Source: Streblospio benedicti (taxonomy: Eukaryota > Annelida > Polychaeta > Spionida > Spionidae). Taken from it: 64,000 nt of DNA. Location: assembly GCA_019095985.1 (NCBI GenBank), contig CM032665.1:29518501-29582500 (forward strand), given 5' to 3'. This document shows, in pieces, positions 47,290 to 58,308 of this stretch. Position 1 is the stretch's first letter; each line of letters begins with the position of its first letter. The notes beneath the pieces were generated by a model. It made no database searches, was not told the DNA's origin, and saw nothing but the letters and a program-made list of their open reading frames with translations. Both the position numbers and the translations under genes were made by a program.

Positions 47290-50275
47290 TGTTATCCGAC
47301 TGCTGATATCATGTATCCATGTAAGCGCCTGATGGTCAGTGTGAATGACCACCTCTTGCCCACGTGTGATATCACGGAAGTACCTCATGAAATACACCAC
47401 CGCCGTAAAACTTCCCGCTTTGTTGCACAATAGGCCTGACGGCTTTTGCACAACGTTTTGGAAGCATACGCCAGGCTAGCATCCACCCAGAGGTGGAACG
47501 CCTGCCCAGGTCTGGGGTAATGAAGGAGAGGAACAGACTTCAAGATGTCCAGCAGTGTATGGAACGCCCGTCGACATGGCTCAGACCAAGCAAATTTTAC
47601 GTGCTTCTTGGTGAGCGCAGTCATGGGTTTTGCTATTTCGCTGTAATTGGGCACAAAGCGGCGATAGTAAGACGTAAAGCCCAAGAAAGTGCGCATCTCA
47701 GAGAGAGTCTCCGGCTCTCTCCAGTCGTGCAGCGCAGCTATCTTAGAACGGCTCGGTCTTATTCCATCAGCGTTCACCTCGTGGCCCAAATACTCGACCT
47801 CGGTAGCAAAAAGCTGGCACTTGGATGGTTTCAGTTTGAGACCAGCGGATCTTAGTCTATCGAACACGGCTATCAAGTTCGCCAAGGCACTGGTGAAGTC
47901 CCGACCAAAGGCCAGAATATCGTCCAAGTACACAAGGCATCCTGACCACACGATGTCAGACAATACCATCTCCATAAGTCTGCAAAACGTTGCAGGTGCA
48001 TTGCAGAGGCCGAAAGGGACCACGGCCCATTCGTACAGCCCTCTATGAGTCACAAAGGCAGTTTTCTCAGCATCCCCAGGATGCATAGCGACCTGCCAGT
48101 ACCCGGACGCGAGGTCGAGGGAGGAGAAGAACCTCGCTCCCTCGAGACTGTCCAGGCATTCATCAATCCGTGGAAGTGGATAGGCGTCACGCTTAGTTAC
48201 CGCATTCACACGACGGTAGTCAATACAAAAACGGAGACTTCCGTCCTTTTTCTTGACCAAAACCACGGGAGCTCCCCAGGGCGACTTGGAGGGCCGGATT
48301 TTTCCGGCCTCAAGAAGCTCAGAGATCTCCTTGTCAATGTGAGTGCGTTCCACGTTTGACCGCCTATAGTAGTTCTGCTTGGTCGGCAATGCATCCCCAG
48401 TGTCAATTTTATGAGTTATCTGATTGCTAAAGCCAACCTTGCCATCAGGACCCACGAAAATGTCACTATAGGATATGATCACCTCACACAGACGTCGGGT
48501 CTGTTCATCCGTCAGAACACCTGCCTCAGGAAGCATGCATTTGAGATGTTCAGGAAGTGCCTGGCCGAGCACCTCCCGTCCACCATCACAAACAGTCTCC
48601 CCACTATCGGTTACCAGATCCTTCCTCTCGGTACAACAAGTTACTAACTTCCCGTCCAGGCCTGAACGGGACAAAGCCACTCGATCCGGTACCAACAGTT
48701 GAGAAGACCACGTTGAGCCGTCATGAACCCGGGTGCGATTCGCAGGGGCTGTTTGAGCAGCCACGCAAAACACCTGGGCACCAGTCTGAACTCCGTTCGG
48801 GTCACTCTCTCCTGAAGAGGGGTGCTGACCAACTCCGTCCACCGACCCCCCGACACCTCAGGGCGTTCTGAGGTTGCTGGGCGGTCAGTATCGTCCGTGA
48901 GTGGTGTCACCTGTGCAATATTACAATCTGGGAGCATCCCATCGAAATAACTTTCATTCTCCACTGTGAGGAATACTTTGCCCTTTGAAGTCACACGCTC
49001 CAGACAAGTCACGATAGCGACCTGCTCATTGGAGTATGTTCCCTCGACGAGGCAGTCTCCCCCACAGTTGTCTGTTCTTGACAGTAGCGTGGAGGCGCCG
49101 CACAGTACGCGCCGGTACTGGGCCTCTACACTTAGCTGTCAACAGACTGACATGGTTTTCCTTGGTCCTGGATGTGGCCGGGCCGTGAATAGTCATTGTA
49201 CGTTTGGAGAAGTTGAGTTCAACTCCATTGTCAAATAACCAATCTCTACCCAGTAGTAGGTCAGGTCCACTCAGTGTCCCAATAATGAGTGTCTGAGCCA
49301 GGACCTTACTACCCACGCGGACCAACGTCGTGATCTGACCGCGCACCTCCAGGTCACTTCCGCTAGCCCCGTGAAGGGCGATGGAAGTATCCTCCAAGGG
49401 TGGCCTCTCACGTCCCATGGCTTCATAGTACGCGGTGGAAAGCATACTATAGGTTGCCCCACTGTCCACACATGCAGTGGCTGTCCAGCTTCCATTAGCG
49501 CCAGGTTGCTGAAGTACCACGTGCACATGACAAGACAGACGGAGCTCGCCTTCGGTTTTCCCATCAAGTTTCTCTCGTGAGTCACTTGACCTGCCGGTCA
49601 CATCTTTGGTGGTGTGGACCCCCCGACACCACCCCCTCTCGGTTCAAAACAATGAAGCACGTACCCGTTCCCAGCACACTCCGGTTCTACCACCGGGAAG
49701 CATGTGGAGTGATGCTGACAGGTGCCTTCACGGACAACAGGGACGTCCCCGGATGGGACATCCCTTGAGCGCACGTGGTGGGACTCAAGCTCGTCTACGG
49801 TCCGCGTACTAACCCCAAGCCGCCAGTTACCTGGGCGGGGTGTTCGACTTTTCCTCCCCAGTGCCCATCGATTGCATCGCTGCTCGAGCACCCGACGACT
49901 CCGGTGTCTACAGACATCGAAACTGACAAGAATTCGTTCACTGGCAGTGTTGTACTGCCCGACCCACACTTGTCCACTAACAAGGACTCACCCCGTACGA
50001 CGGGATCACAAGGACTCACCCCACATCTCCTAAACCAAGGACTCACCCCCTGTACGACGGATCTCCTAAACACAAGGACTCACCCCGTACGACGGGATCT
50101 CCTAAACACAAGGACTCACCCCTACGGACGGGATCTCCTAAACACAAGGACTCACCCCGTACGACGGGATCTCCTAAAGGTACACGTGCGTCACAGGTCA
50201 GAGAACCACTCTTCAAGAGCTTATCCCTACCAGGTTGTCCGTCAGCCATGATACTCTTCCGGTGGGCCACGGACC
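47290..50275 (-). mobile_element. Broken Ty3/Gypsy LTR-retrotransposon fossil (protease, RT, part of RNase H)
   Basis: Reading the - strand, the parts recognised are a gag-tail region (about 49.6-49.97 kb), a retropepsin-type protease with a DSGA active site (about 49.34-49.5 kb), reverse transcriptase with the YLDD box (about 47.7-48.33 kb), and the connection and RNase H region (to about 47.29 kb). Domain order and RT type place it in Ty3/Gypsy (Metaviridae-like). It is broken: a small number of breaks are evident, the integrase part is not seen, and no LTR pair could be identified because one side runs into the gap at 50279. Age cannot be dated without LTRs; the long surviving pol frame suggests a moderately young insertion. 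Confidence 0.85.
49975..50185. repeat. ~35-bp minisatellite at the gag side of the Gypsy fossil
   Basis: The unit 'CAAGGACTCACCCCGTACGA' followed by CGGGATCTCCTAAACA is repeated about six times with few changes. It lies between the protease/gag side of the fossil and the scaffold gap. The low divergence among units suggests recent expansion. Confidence 0.75.
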
Positions 50276-50278
50276 CAG

Positions 50279-50378
50279 NNNNNNNNNNNNNNNNNNNNNN
50301 NNNNNNNNNNNNNNNNNNNNNNNNNNNNNNNNNNNNNNNNNNNNNNNNNNNNNNNNNNNNNNNNNNNNNNNNNNNNNN
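50279..50378. other. Scaffold gap (100 N)
   Basis: This 100-N placeholder lies next to the minisatellite, probably an assembly break caused by repeats. Confidence 0.99.
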
Positions 50379-50399
50379 TTTAAGAATTAAGTCAGCTTT

Positions 50400-51950
50400 A
50401 ATTTTATTACACAATATATTTACGACTGTCCCGATACCATAACGACCTCGTAAATCAATTTCCAGTGCTGGCCCGTATCGGATTTTTGTGAACTACTGAC
50501 GGCGTGGAGGCAATGTCTTGGGCTGCTCTGAGATGCTGAGGCTATAAGAGTATTTATTAACAATCCAGACCACCGTTGGTTGATAGCAACAATTTCCGGT
50601 TACGAACACAAAGGCAATTGCATCAGTTGATAAGATTTGAGTAAATTAAAAAGAAAATAATTAAACATCTTTTCAAAGCCCCATTCACATGAATGATTAA
50701 CAAAACGAATGTGACAAAAATAAAAAGCAAATGAAACATGTAGATTACATACTGTTTATATTACATACAAGTGTACAATGTGGTTGTGTTTTATAGACTT
50801 TTTGAAACCATTCTGTCATCATTTTTACCATAAAACTCTGCAGAAGCCATTTCATGTGACAATCAGTCACTATACATTTACATCAAATGGTATCTGCATT
50901 TTTAGTCATTGACAACATATTACATCAAGTGGTATTTATAACATTTAAAAAAGCTGATAGTATGATTTACTAGTTTCAGCTGATAGAGCAAGTGTTCAGT
51001 TCACAAGTTGGGAGACTTGAAATACTAAAAATGCTGTTCAATACTTTTTAGAATTACATGTCATTGCAACACGTCAACTAGAGAATATTCTAACAACAAA
51101 CCATGGTTTTTAGAACCATGATCCAAAAACCATGGTTACTTCATGATATAAATTTGAGTCCTCAATCAAAATCTACTCTGACTTGAAAAATTGTAATCTG
51201 TCCACCACCAACAACCTCCAGTACAGCAGTGGCCACAAGGCAGTGGGAGGGAGAGCACACATACTCGTTAACCTCTCACTGACCACACACACTGAAAGCT
51301 CACTGCAACCTCCAAATGGAAGCTCCTTGGAAAGTCGTCAGTCTCACTGAAAGAGGACGTTATGATTCCCTGTTGGAGGTTGAGCTCACTGACCACCTAC
51401 TGACCACATGCATGCCACACAGAACAGCAAATGCAATTTCTGCCATGGAGAGATAACAAACTCAAGGCCAGGATGATGCCGCTTTGGATACCATAGTTGT
51501 GTAATTAGGTGTTACAGTTGTTATATACTAAGCTCAATTAGCGCTACAGATATTCGTGTGTTTCATCACATTACAAACCACAGATGTGCACACCACGTTT
51601 GACCACAAGGCACCCTAAGATCAACCAAGATGTCTGCATATATAATGGTTTCACATTTTACAGATTTGTTGCCAATATTTTACTCATATACAACCCACAC
51701 AAATGCAGCAGTAAACTTCCCTATTTTAAACCAGTTTTAGACATTATGCACCCGAGTCTACCCTCTGTTGTGTGAGTATGTGCCATGTAAACTGTAAAAA
51801 ATGAATAGTCGGCAGTTTGGTGATTTTCCGCACAACCTAACCTTGGTTATATTTTGCGGCAGTGGTTATATTTTGCGTCACCAGGTCCATTTTTGGGCTC
51901 TAGTTATATTTTGCGTTAACGCAAACATGTAACTGGTTATACTTTATGGG
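50400..51950. other. Non-coding stretch, one mini-MITE
   Basis: It is AT-rich with no domain-bearing frame. A mini-MITE copy is at 51306-51382. Repeats of a GGTTATATTTTGCG phrase occur at 51845-51950, just before the tRNA-bearing repeat block. Confidence 0.4.
51306..51382. mobile_element. ~77-bp mini-MITE, sister of 17736-17831
   Basis: CAACCTCCAA and TTGGAGGTTG are inverted ends. The interior CTGAAAGAGGACGTTATGAT matches the copy at 17736-17831. It is slightly shorter because of internal loss. Confidence 0.6.
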
Positions 51951-51965
51951 TTATATTTTAACTGT

Positions 51966-52001
51966 CTAACAGTCCATCACTTAGTCACTGGGCCACCTGT
52001 C
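51966..52001 (-). pseudogene. tRNA-Ser 5' half (truncated)
   Basis: GACAGGTGGCCCAGTGACTA and the following bases match the 5' half of tRNA-Ser(GCU), ending at the anticodon loop. The 3' half is replaced by unrelated AT-rich sequence. It cannot be functional. Confidence 0.6.
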
Positions 52002-52167
52002 AATTTCAGTCTGGGCAACGAAGGCGGCAACAGGAAGCTGCCATTTACGGCATTCTTGTGTCTAGAGCCATGTCCAGAGGGAATGGAGCGTCATTTGACC
52101 CATTTTTACATGCCTGTTACACCTACGTGCTCCTCCATATGGTCACCTTGCAAAAATTATCTGCCCT

Positions 52168-52252
52168 GGCTCCAAGGCGCAATGGACAGCGGGGCAGACT
52201 TAGTTAGTTGAAAGATATTCAGAGGCTGTGGTTTCGAGTCCCACCTGAGTCT
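52168..52252 (+). pseudogene. tRNA-Arg(UCU)-like, copy 1
   Basis: GGCTCCAAGGCGCAATGGAC through TTTCGAGTCCCACCTGAGTC follows the tRNA-Arg(UCU) layout with an intron-like insert after the anticodon position. The anticodon TCT is damaged here (GACTTAG), and the lower acceptor stem has mismatches. It is most likely a pseudogene. Confidence 0.6.
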
Positions 52253-52502
52253 GAATTCTTTGAGAAATATATAATTGACTCTACTAATCCAGAAAATCCA
52301 CACAGGAGCATATTAGTCTCTGTATAGTCAATATATACGTCAGTTATGCTTCATCACACTTCAAAAGCATTTTACAGAATGCTTCCATTGGCACATGCAA
52401 ATATCATCCATAGTCCATGGGACAGGGAGGGTGTTTATGTGTGTGTGGCGGTCACTACTGGTGGTGGTGTGGTGGTGGGTGGTGGTGGTGGTGGTGGTGT
52501 GT

Positions 52503-52507
<5 letters not shown>

Positions 52508-52533
<26 letters not shown>

Positions 52534-52535
52534 TG

Positions 52536-52633
<98 letters not shown>

Positions 52634-52640
52634 TTTGTGT
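52508..52640. repeat. (GT)n microsatellite
   Basis: About 60 GT units are broken by a short GAGA block near 52515-52538. Similar but shorter GGT/GT tracts lie at the same relative place in the other copies of the repeat unit (54305-54365, inverted at 55730-55800 and 57992-58025). Confidence 0.9.
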
Positions 52641-53754
52641 GTACTAGACTACTAGTATACATTATTCTTCACCGACAAGACATAACTATGTACTGCTGTT
52701 AGTGAGAGAACAATGAAAATCGGCTCCCAAAGACCCACTTTCTATTTAATTCCCTTACAATGATTAGTCTCTATACATACTGAACACGCATTTGAGGTTC
52801 AAAACCACAAAACGCACATCAAAACCAACATAAACAAACATGAAAACCCCAATCCAATCAATTTCATGGATCTATATTACTGAACACACCTTTAAGTAGG
52901 TGCAAAAATCCCATAACTTGCATCTATGTCTCGGACCAATGGAAAGCCTTCCCCAAGCAATCAAATGGAGAACTTGTTTTGGCTAATGCTTCAGATATTA
53001 AAAATATGCTGCTCTCCCCCATGGACACCCTGCCAATATACAACCCGCCACAAAATATGGCAATGCACAATCTGCAAGATTTATTGTCTACAACGTATGC
53101 ATACCGTTTGGATCCACAGAGGTTGACAGTCAGCCCGGTATTTTATTTTTGCCACACAAATGTCCTAGCCACCGCACAACAACAGTAAAGCATGGCCTGG
53201 ACATTTAAAAATGGCCTATGTTATTATGCCACGTCACGTGACAACATCTGCACATTGGTACGGCACCTCAAAGCAAAAAAACAGCTTGGCAATCCACTCT
53301 TACCCAAATATTTCACGGATCTATGGATCTGCAGACGGTCTACGAAATCCTGCCACGAAAAACATAAGAACGTTTATTTTTAGGTTACGTTCAACGTGTC
53401 TACATTGACTGGCCACCTGGAAGGCAAAACTCTGTTATCCTGACTGATGCAATGTTGATAGAGGATAATCTGTTAAAGCCAGGCGCCAAACGTAAGGTCA
53501 TGCACGGACAACGTAAGCAAGGTACGTTTTACATACGTTATACCTTGAAATCTTACGTTGTGCGTCCATCAGATACATAAACTTAAACAGAAGAAAAGCT
53601 ATATGAATGCTGACAGTGTAAGTTGCTCACTCAAACGCATTTTACCCACTGCACAGCAATACCCATCAGAGGATAGTCTGCAAGGCAACAAAACCTAGCT
53701 ATTTTAAGTTGGCTTTACTTGGGAATATCAAGCATTCCTTAAAATCGTGTCCTA

Positions 53755-53836
53755 CGGTGAGGATGGGATTCAAACCAACACATGCAGAGCACAATGGATT
53801 AGCAGTCTATCACCTTAGTCACTCGGCCACCTTGTC
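53755..53836 (-). tRNA. tRNA-Ser(GCU)-like gene, copy 2 (probably degenerate)
   Basis: The 82-nt - strand sequence starts GACAAGGTGGCCGAGTGACT, has the anticodon context GACTGCTAATCC (anticodon GCU), a long variable arm and a T arm GGTTTGAATCCC. Length and layout fit tRNA-Ser. Several acceptor-stem pairs are broken, so function is doubtful. It is divergent from the neighbouring tRNA-Arg 164 bp away. Confidence 0.6.
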
Positions 53837-53999
53837 AATGTCAGTCTGGGCAAGAAGGCGGCAACGGAAGCTGCCATTTACGCCATTCTTGTGTCTAGAG
53901 CCATGTCCAGAGTGTATGGAGCGTCATTTGGACCCATTTTTACATCGCTGTTACACCTACGCGCTTCTCCGTATGGTGACCTTGCGAAATTCCTGCCCT

Positions 54000-54086
54000 G
54001 GCTCCAAGGCGCAATGGATAGCGGGGCAGACTTCTAGTTAGTTGAAAGATATTCAGAGGCTGTGGGTTCGAGTCCCACCTGAGTCG
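54000..54086 (+). tRNA. tRNA-Arg(UCU)-like gene with intron, copy 2
   Basis: It starts GGCTCCAAGGCGCAATGGAT, has the anticodon context GACTTCTAG (UCU) followed by a ~17-nt insert in the usual tRNA-intron position, then a T arm GGGTTCGAGTCCC and ends GAGTCG. Animal tRNA-Arg(UCU) genes commonly carry an intron at this place. Two lower acceptor-stem pairs are mismatched, so activity is uncertain. This is the best preserved of the three copies. Confidence 0.65.
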
Positions 54087-54845
54087 GAATTCTTTGAGAA
54101 ATGCATATATAATTGACTCTACTAATCCAAATGATCCACGAAGGAGCATATTAGTCTCTGTATAGTCAATACATACTTCCAGTTATGCTTCATCACACTT
54201 CAAACTTTACAAAAATATCTTCCATTGGCACACATTCAAATATCATCCATAGTCCATGGGACAGGGAGGGTGTTTATGTGTGCACACATGGTGAGTCACT
54301 ACTGAGGGTGGTGGTGGTGGTGGTGGTGGTGGTGTGGTTGTGGTGGTGGTGGTGTGTGTGTGTGATAGAGAGAGAGTGTGTGTGTCTATATGTGTCTTTG
54401 TGTGTACTAGACTACTAGTATACATTATCTTTCACAGAAAAAGACATAATTATGAACTGCTGTTCGTGAGAAAAAACAATGCATATTCGGCTTCCAAAGA
54501 CCCACTATCTATTTAATTCCCTCACAATGATTAGTAGAGGGGCTAATCCCTGCCTCAACCGACCTTTGATGATCTGCGCTGTAGCACATCATCTGTTGAC
54601 TACTAGAGTGATGACCTTTTCTTGTAATAGTGTTGACCACACCTGGCTGCATATGCTTCTGGTCACATATATTCAAGTGACCCAGCTTTGATGCTGAAGG
54701 GGTGATAAGAGACAATACACCCAATAGTAGACATTCCTACAATGACCCCAAACCGTAAGAGATTAAACTATATTAAAAAAAACAATACTTAAATTACAAT
54801 GAAATCCATACATCTCGGGAAAATGCCCACCTAGACGTTCCCCAG

Positions 54846-54916
54846 GCATTGGTGGTTCAGTGGTAGAATGCTCGCCTGCCATGCAGGCAGCCCGGGTGCG
54901 ATTACCGGCCAATGCA
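54846..54916 (+). tRNA. tRNA-Gly(GCC)-like gene
   Basis: The 71-nt sequence GCATTGGTGGTTCAGTGGTA ... GCATTGGCC ends in AATGCA and is almost identical to animal tRNA-Gly(GCC), with the anticodon arm CCTGCCATGCAGG intact. The T loop reads TGCGATT instead of TTCGATT and one T-stem pair is broken. Since the change alters the B box, transcription may be weakened. The acceptor stem is perfect. Confidence 0.75.
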
Positions 54917-55053
54917 ATTTTGTACTGTGTGAATAGCAGCGTGAAAAGATGTATAAAACATTAAGGATGCAGTTGTGCAGGCCTTGGGTGTGTAAGATAG
55001 TCGCACACGCCTACTGCAGCCCAACTGGACTTCATCTGGACAAAACAGTCAGG

Positions 55054-55124
55054 CGTCAGGCAGGAGTCAAACGTGGATCGACTGCTTGAAAGGCAACCAT
55101 GCTAACTGTCACACCACTGGACGC
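55054..55124 (-). pseudogene. tRNA-like sequence, Glu(UUC)-like anticodon, copy 2
   Basis: On the - strand GTCCAGTGGTGTGACAGTTA resembles an acceptor/D-arm region. GTTGCCTTTCAAGCAGT can form an anticodon arm with loop CTTTCAA (anticodon UUC), and CACGTTTGACTCCTG a T arm. Acceptor pairing is poor. It is called a pseudogene or tRNA-derived repeat; the amino-acid identity is tentative. Confidence 0.4.
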
Positions 55125-56000
55125 ACATAAAACAACGTCCAAACCCCATGCCCCCTACCTGCACCATAACCAACAAACACAGGTCTGAAAACCCTAATTC
55201 AATCAATTCCATGGATCACTAACGCTAAACACTCATTTGAGGAGGTCCAAATCCCCCCCCCCCCAAAAAAAAAAAAAAAATATAAAAAAATAAATAAATA
55301 AAACGTGCCAAAAACCAACAGCTATGAATGGACCTATAATTGAACATTTGAGGAGGTCCAAAAATCATGCTACGAAAACCCCAATTCAATCAATTTCATG
55401 GATTTATATTACTGAACACACATTTATGGAGGTTCAAACCCCCAAAAATATAGATCCAAAAGTGAAATATAGATCCATGTAATTGATTGGATTGGGGTTT
55501 TCACAGCTGTTTATGTTGGTTTTGATGTGCGTTTTGTGGTTTTGGATCTACTCTAATGTGTGTTCAGTGTGTATAGATGCTAATCACTGTAAGGGAATTA
55601 AATAGAAAGTGGGTCTTTGGGAGCCGGATGCGCATTGTTCTCTCACTAACAGCAGTACATAATTATGTCTTGTCTGTGAAATAGAATGTATACTAGTAGT
55701 CTAATACACACAAAGACAGACACAGACACACACTCTCTCTCACACACACACACACACACCACCAACACCACCACCACCACAACCACCACCAGTAGTGACC
55801 ACCACACACACATAAACACCCTTCCCTGTCCCATGGACTATGGATGATATTTGCATGTGTGCCGATGGAAGCATTGTGTGAAATGCTTTTGAAGTGTGAT
55901 GAAGCATAACTGACGTATGTATTGACAATACAGAGACTAATATGCTCCTGTGTGGATTATCTGGATTAGTAGAGTCAATCATATATTTCTCAAAGAATTC

Positions 56001-56087
56001 AGACTCAGGTGGGACTCAAACCCACAGCCTCTGAATATCTTTCAACTAACTAGAAGTCTGCCCCGCTATCCATTGCGCCTTGGAGCC
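56001..56087 (-). tRNA. tRNA-Arg(UCU)-like gene with intron, copy 3
   Basis: It has the same layout as 54000-54086 on the - strand, with the anticodon context GACTTCTAG, a ~17-nt insert and a T arm GGGTTTGAGTCCC (one base different, still close to the B box). The lower acceptor-stem mismatches are shared with the other copies, so they predate the duplication. Confidence 0.6.
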
Positions 56088-56251
56088 AGGGCAGGAATTT
56101 TGCAAGGTGACCATACGGAGAAGCGCGTAGGTGTAACAGGCATATAAAAATGGGTCCAAATGACGCTCCATACACTCTGGACATGGCTCTAGACACAAGA
56201 ATGCCGTAAATGGCAGCTTCCTGTTGCCACCTTCGTGCCCAGACTGACATT

Positions 56252-56333
56252 GAGAAGGTGGTCGAGTGATTAAGGCAATGGACTGCTAATCCATTGTGCT
56301 CTGCATGTGTTGGTTCGGATCCCATACTCACTG
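56252..56333 (+). tRNA. tRNA-Ser(GCU)-like gene, copy 3 (degenerate)
   Basis: The 82-nt sequence starts GAGAAGGTGGTCGAGTGATT, has the anticodon context GACTGCTAATCC and a T arm GGTTCGGATCCC. It is the inverted counterpart of 53836-53755. D-arm and acceptor changes make function doubtful. Confidence 0.6.
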
Positions 56334-57429
56334 TAGGACGATATTAAGTAATGCATGATATTCCCAAGTATAAGCCAGCTTAAAATAGCCAGGTTTTGTT
56401 GCCTTGCAGAATATACTATCCTCTGATGCGTATTGTTGTGCAGTGGGTAAAGTGTTGAGTGTGACGGCTGTTCATGCACAGTAGAGACATGATGATGTAC
56501 ATCCTAAATAGTGCGACCATGACGTGTGCATCCAGTTGCCATTCATCTGTGGTCTGAGTGGAGCATCAGGTGCCTCGTGTTCTACAACAGTTGGAATTGC
56601 TGCTGGAGGTCAGTGCAACTCGTTCCAGGCATAATGTCAATCAATCATACAATCACACAACACTGGAGCAAACATTTGATACGCATTTAGACTATTTTTT
56701 TCCAAAAATAAACAATAATATTCCAGTCACTCTTTGTGTGCACATAGTTAAAGAGTCTAGCAATTACGTAATTACGTTTTAAAATGGAAAGAGCACCAGA
56801 AAATAGGTTAAAATCTCTAACTTGCACTTTCAGCATTCATATAGCTTTTCTCCTGTTGAAGTAGATATATCTGATGGACGCACAACGTAAGATTTCCAGG
56901 TATAACGTATGTAAAACGTACCTTTCTTACGTTGTCAGTGCATGACCTTACGTTTGGCGCCTGGGTTTCAAAGATTATGCTCTATCAACCTTGGATCAGT
57001 CAGGATAACACAGAGTTTTGCCTTCCAGGTGGCCAAGCTATGTAGACACGTTAAACGTAACTTAAAAGGTACGCTCTTACCTTGTTCGTGGCAGGATTTC
57101 ACGTAGATTGTTTGCAGATTCATATATCCATGAGATTTTTTGCTGATCGTTGATTTCTGGGCTGTTTCTGTAGGTTTTGATGAAAATTTGGTGTTTTTGG
57201 ACATCCATAAATGTCTGTTCAGCATTATAGATCGATAACATTGATTGGATTGGAGTTTTCATAGCTGTTTATGTAGGTTTTGATGCGAGTTTTGTGGTTT
57301 TGGACCTCCTCAAATGCGTGTTCAGCGCTATAGATCCATGACATTTATTGAATTGAGGTTATAAGTGTTTTTATTGGTTTTGATACGAGCTAGGGGGTAG
57401 GAGGAGGGTTGGATCTTTTATGTGGGACC

Positions 57430-57502
57430 TGCATTACTGGTGTTACTGTTAGCATGGTTGCCCTCCAAGTAGTCAATCCGGGTTTGACTCCCGGTTGATA
57501 CA
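57430..57502 (+). pseudogene. tRNA-like sequence, copy 4 of the Glu-like position
   Basis: It is the inverted counterpart of 55054-55124. The T arm CCGGGTTTGACTCCCGG is perfect, but the anticodon arm is altered (loop near CCTCCAA) and the acceptor stem does not pair. It is kept as a tRNA-derived relic. Confidence 0.4.
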
Positions 57503-57637
57503 AGACTGTTTTGACGTGATGAAGTCCAGTGTGGTTGTCATAAGTGTGTGCGATGATCTTACACACACAACGGCTGCACAACTGCATCCTCAAAGATCTG
57601 TACATCTTGTCAAAATGTTATTCACACAGTACAAAAC

Positions 57638-57708
57638 TGCATCGACCTAGAATCGAACCAGGGCCGCCCGCATTGCATGAGAGCCTTCTACCACTGAACC
57701 GCTGATGC
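57638..57708 (-). pseudogene. tRNA-Gly-like pseudogene, inverted copy
   Basis: The 71-nt - strand sequence GCATCAGCGGTTCAGTGGTA ... GATGCA corresponds to 54846-54916. The T loop TTCGATT is intact here, but the anticodon arm (CTCATGCAATGCG) has lost its stem pairing. Confidence 0.55.
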
Positions 57709-58139
57709 CTGCAGAACGGGCATTTTTCTGAGTCATATACATTCCACTGTATTTTAAGTATTTTGTAGATCGAGTTTAACCTCTTCCAACACTGCAAATA
57801 TTTTTTTTTTTAAATCTCTTACGGTTTGGGGTCATTGTAGGAATGTCTACTATTGGTTGTATTGTCTGTTATCTCCCCTTTAGCATCAAAGCTGCGTCAC
57901 ATGAATACATGTGTCAAGAAGAATATGCAGGTGTGGTTAACACTATTACAAAAAACATCACTCAATCATTATAAGGGAAGTAAATCGAAAGTGTGTGTGT
58001 CTGTGTGTGTGTGTGTGTGTGTGTGAGCCAACTATGTATTGGTCTATCACTGACAGCAGTACATTATGTCTAGTCTATGAACTATAATGTACACTAGCAC
58101 CACCACCCCTCCGCCTCAACCACCACCACCACTAGTGAC

Positions 58140-58259
58140 CACAACATCCCCCTTCCCCTCCCCTCCCCACACACCCACACACACCCACACACCCACACAC
58201 ACCCACACACACCCACACCCACAAATCCACACACCCACACACCCACACACACACACGCA

Positions 58260-58302
<43 letters not shown>
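58140..58302. repeat. (CA)n / (CACGCA)n microsatellite
   Basis: CCACACACACC-type units pass into (ACGC)n and (AC)n over about 150 bp at the outer edge of repeat copy 4. Confidence 0.85.

Positions 58303-58308
<6 letters not shown>

Larger units (their letters stand above)
51965..58160. repeat. Amplified, partly inverted tRNA-bearing repeat block (four copies)
   Basis: One composite unit occurs four times: copy 1 at about 51965-52930 (+, lacking the middle), copy 2 at about 53380-55460 (+, fullest), copy 3 at about 55480-57060 (inverted, lacking the middle) and copy 4 at about 57230-58160 (inverted). Its order is: a CGTA-rich segment (ACGTTTGGCGCC ...), tRNA-Ser, tRNA-Arg, GT/GGT microsatellite, an AATCTCTTACGGTTTGGGG-type segment, tRNA-Gly, a further tRNA-like sequence and a 'CCCCAATTCAATCAATTTCA' segment. 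Copies 2 and 3 meet head to head near 55.47 kb. A remnant of the first segment is at about 59158-59275. Confidence 0.8.

Noticed and set aside
49975-50185. Regularly repeated ~35-bp units as a possible CRISPR array
   Set aside because: Units are contiguous with no unique spacers, and the genome is that of an animal; it is a minisatellite.
52346-52702. A 118-codon + strand frame rich in Val-Cys
   Set aside because: It is the translation of the (GT)n microsatellite; composition and lack of any domain show it is not a gene.
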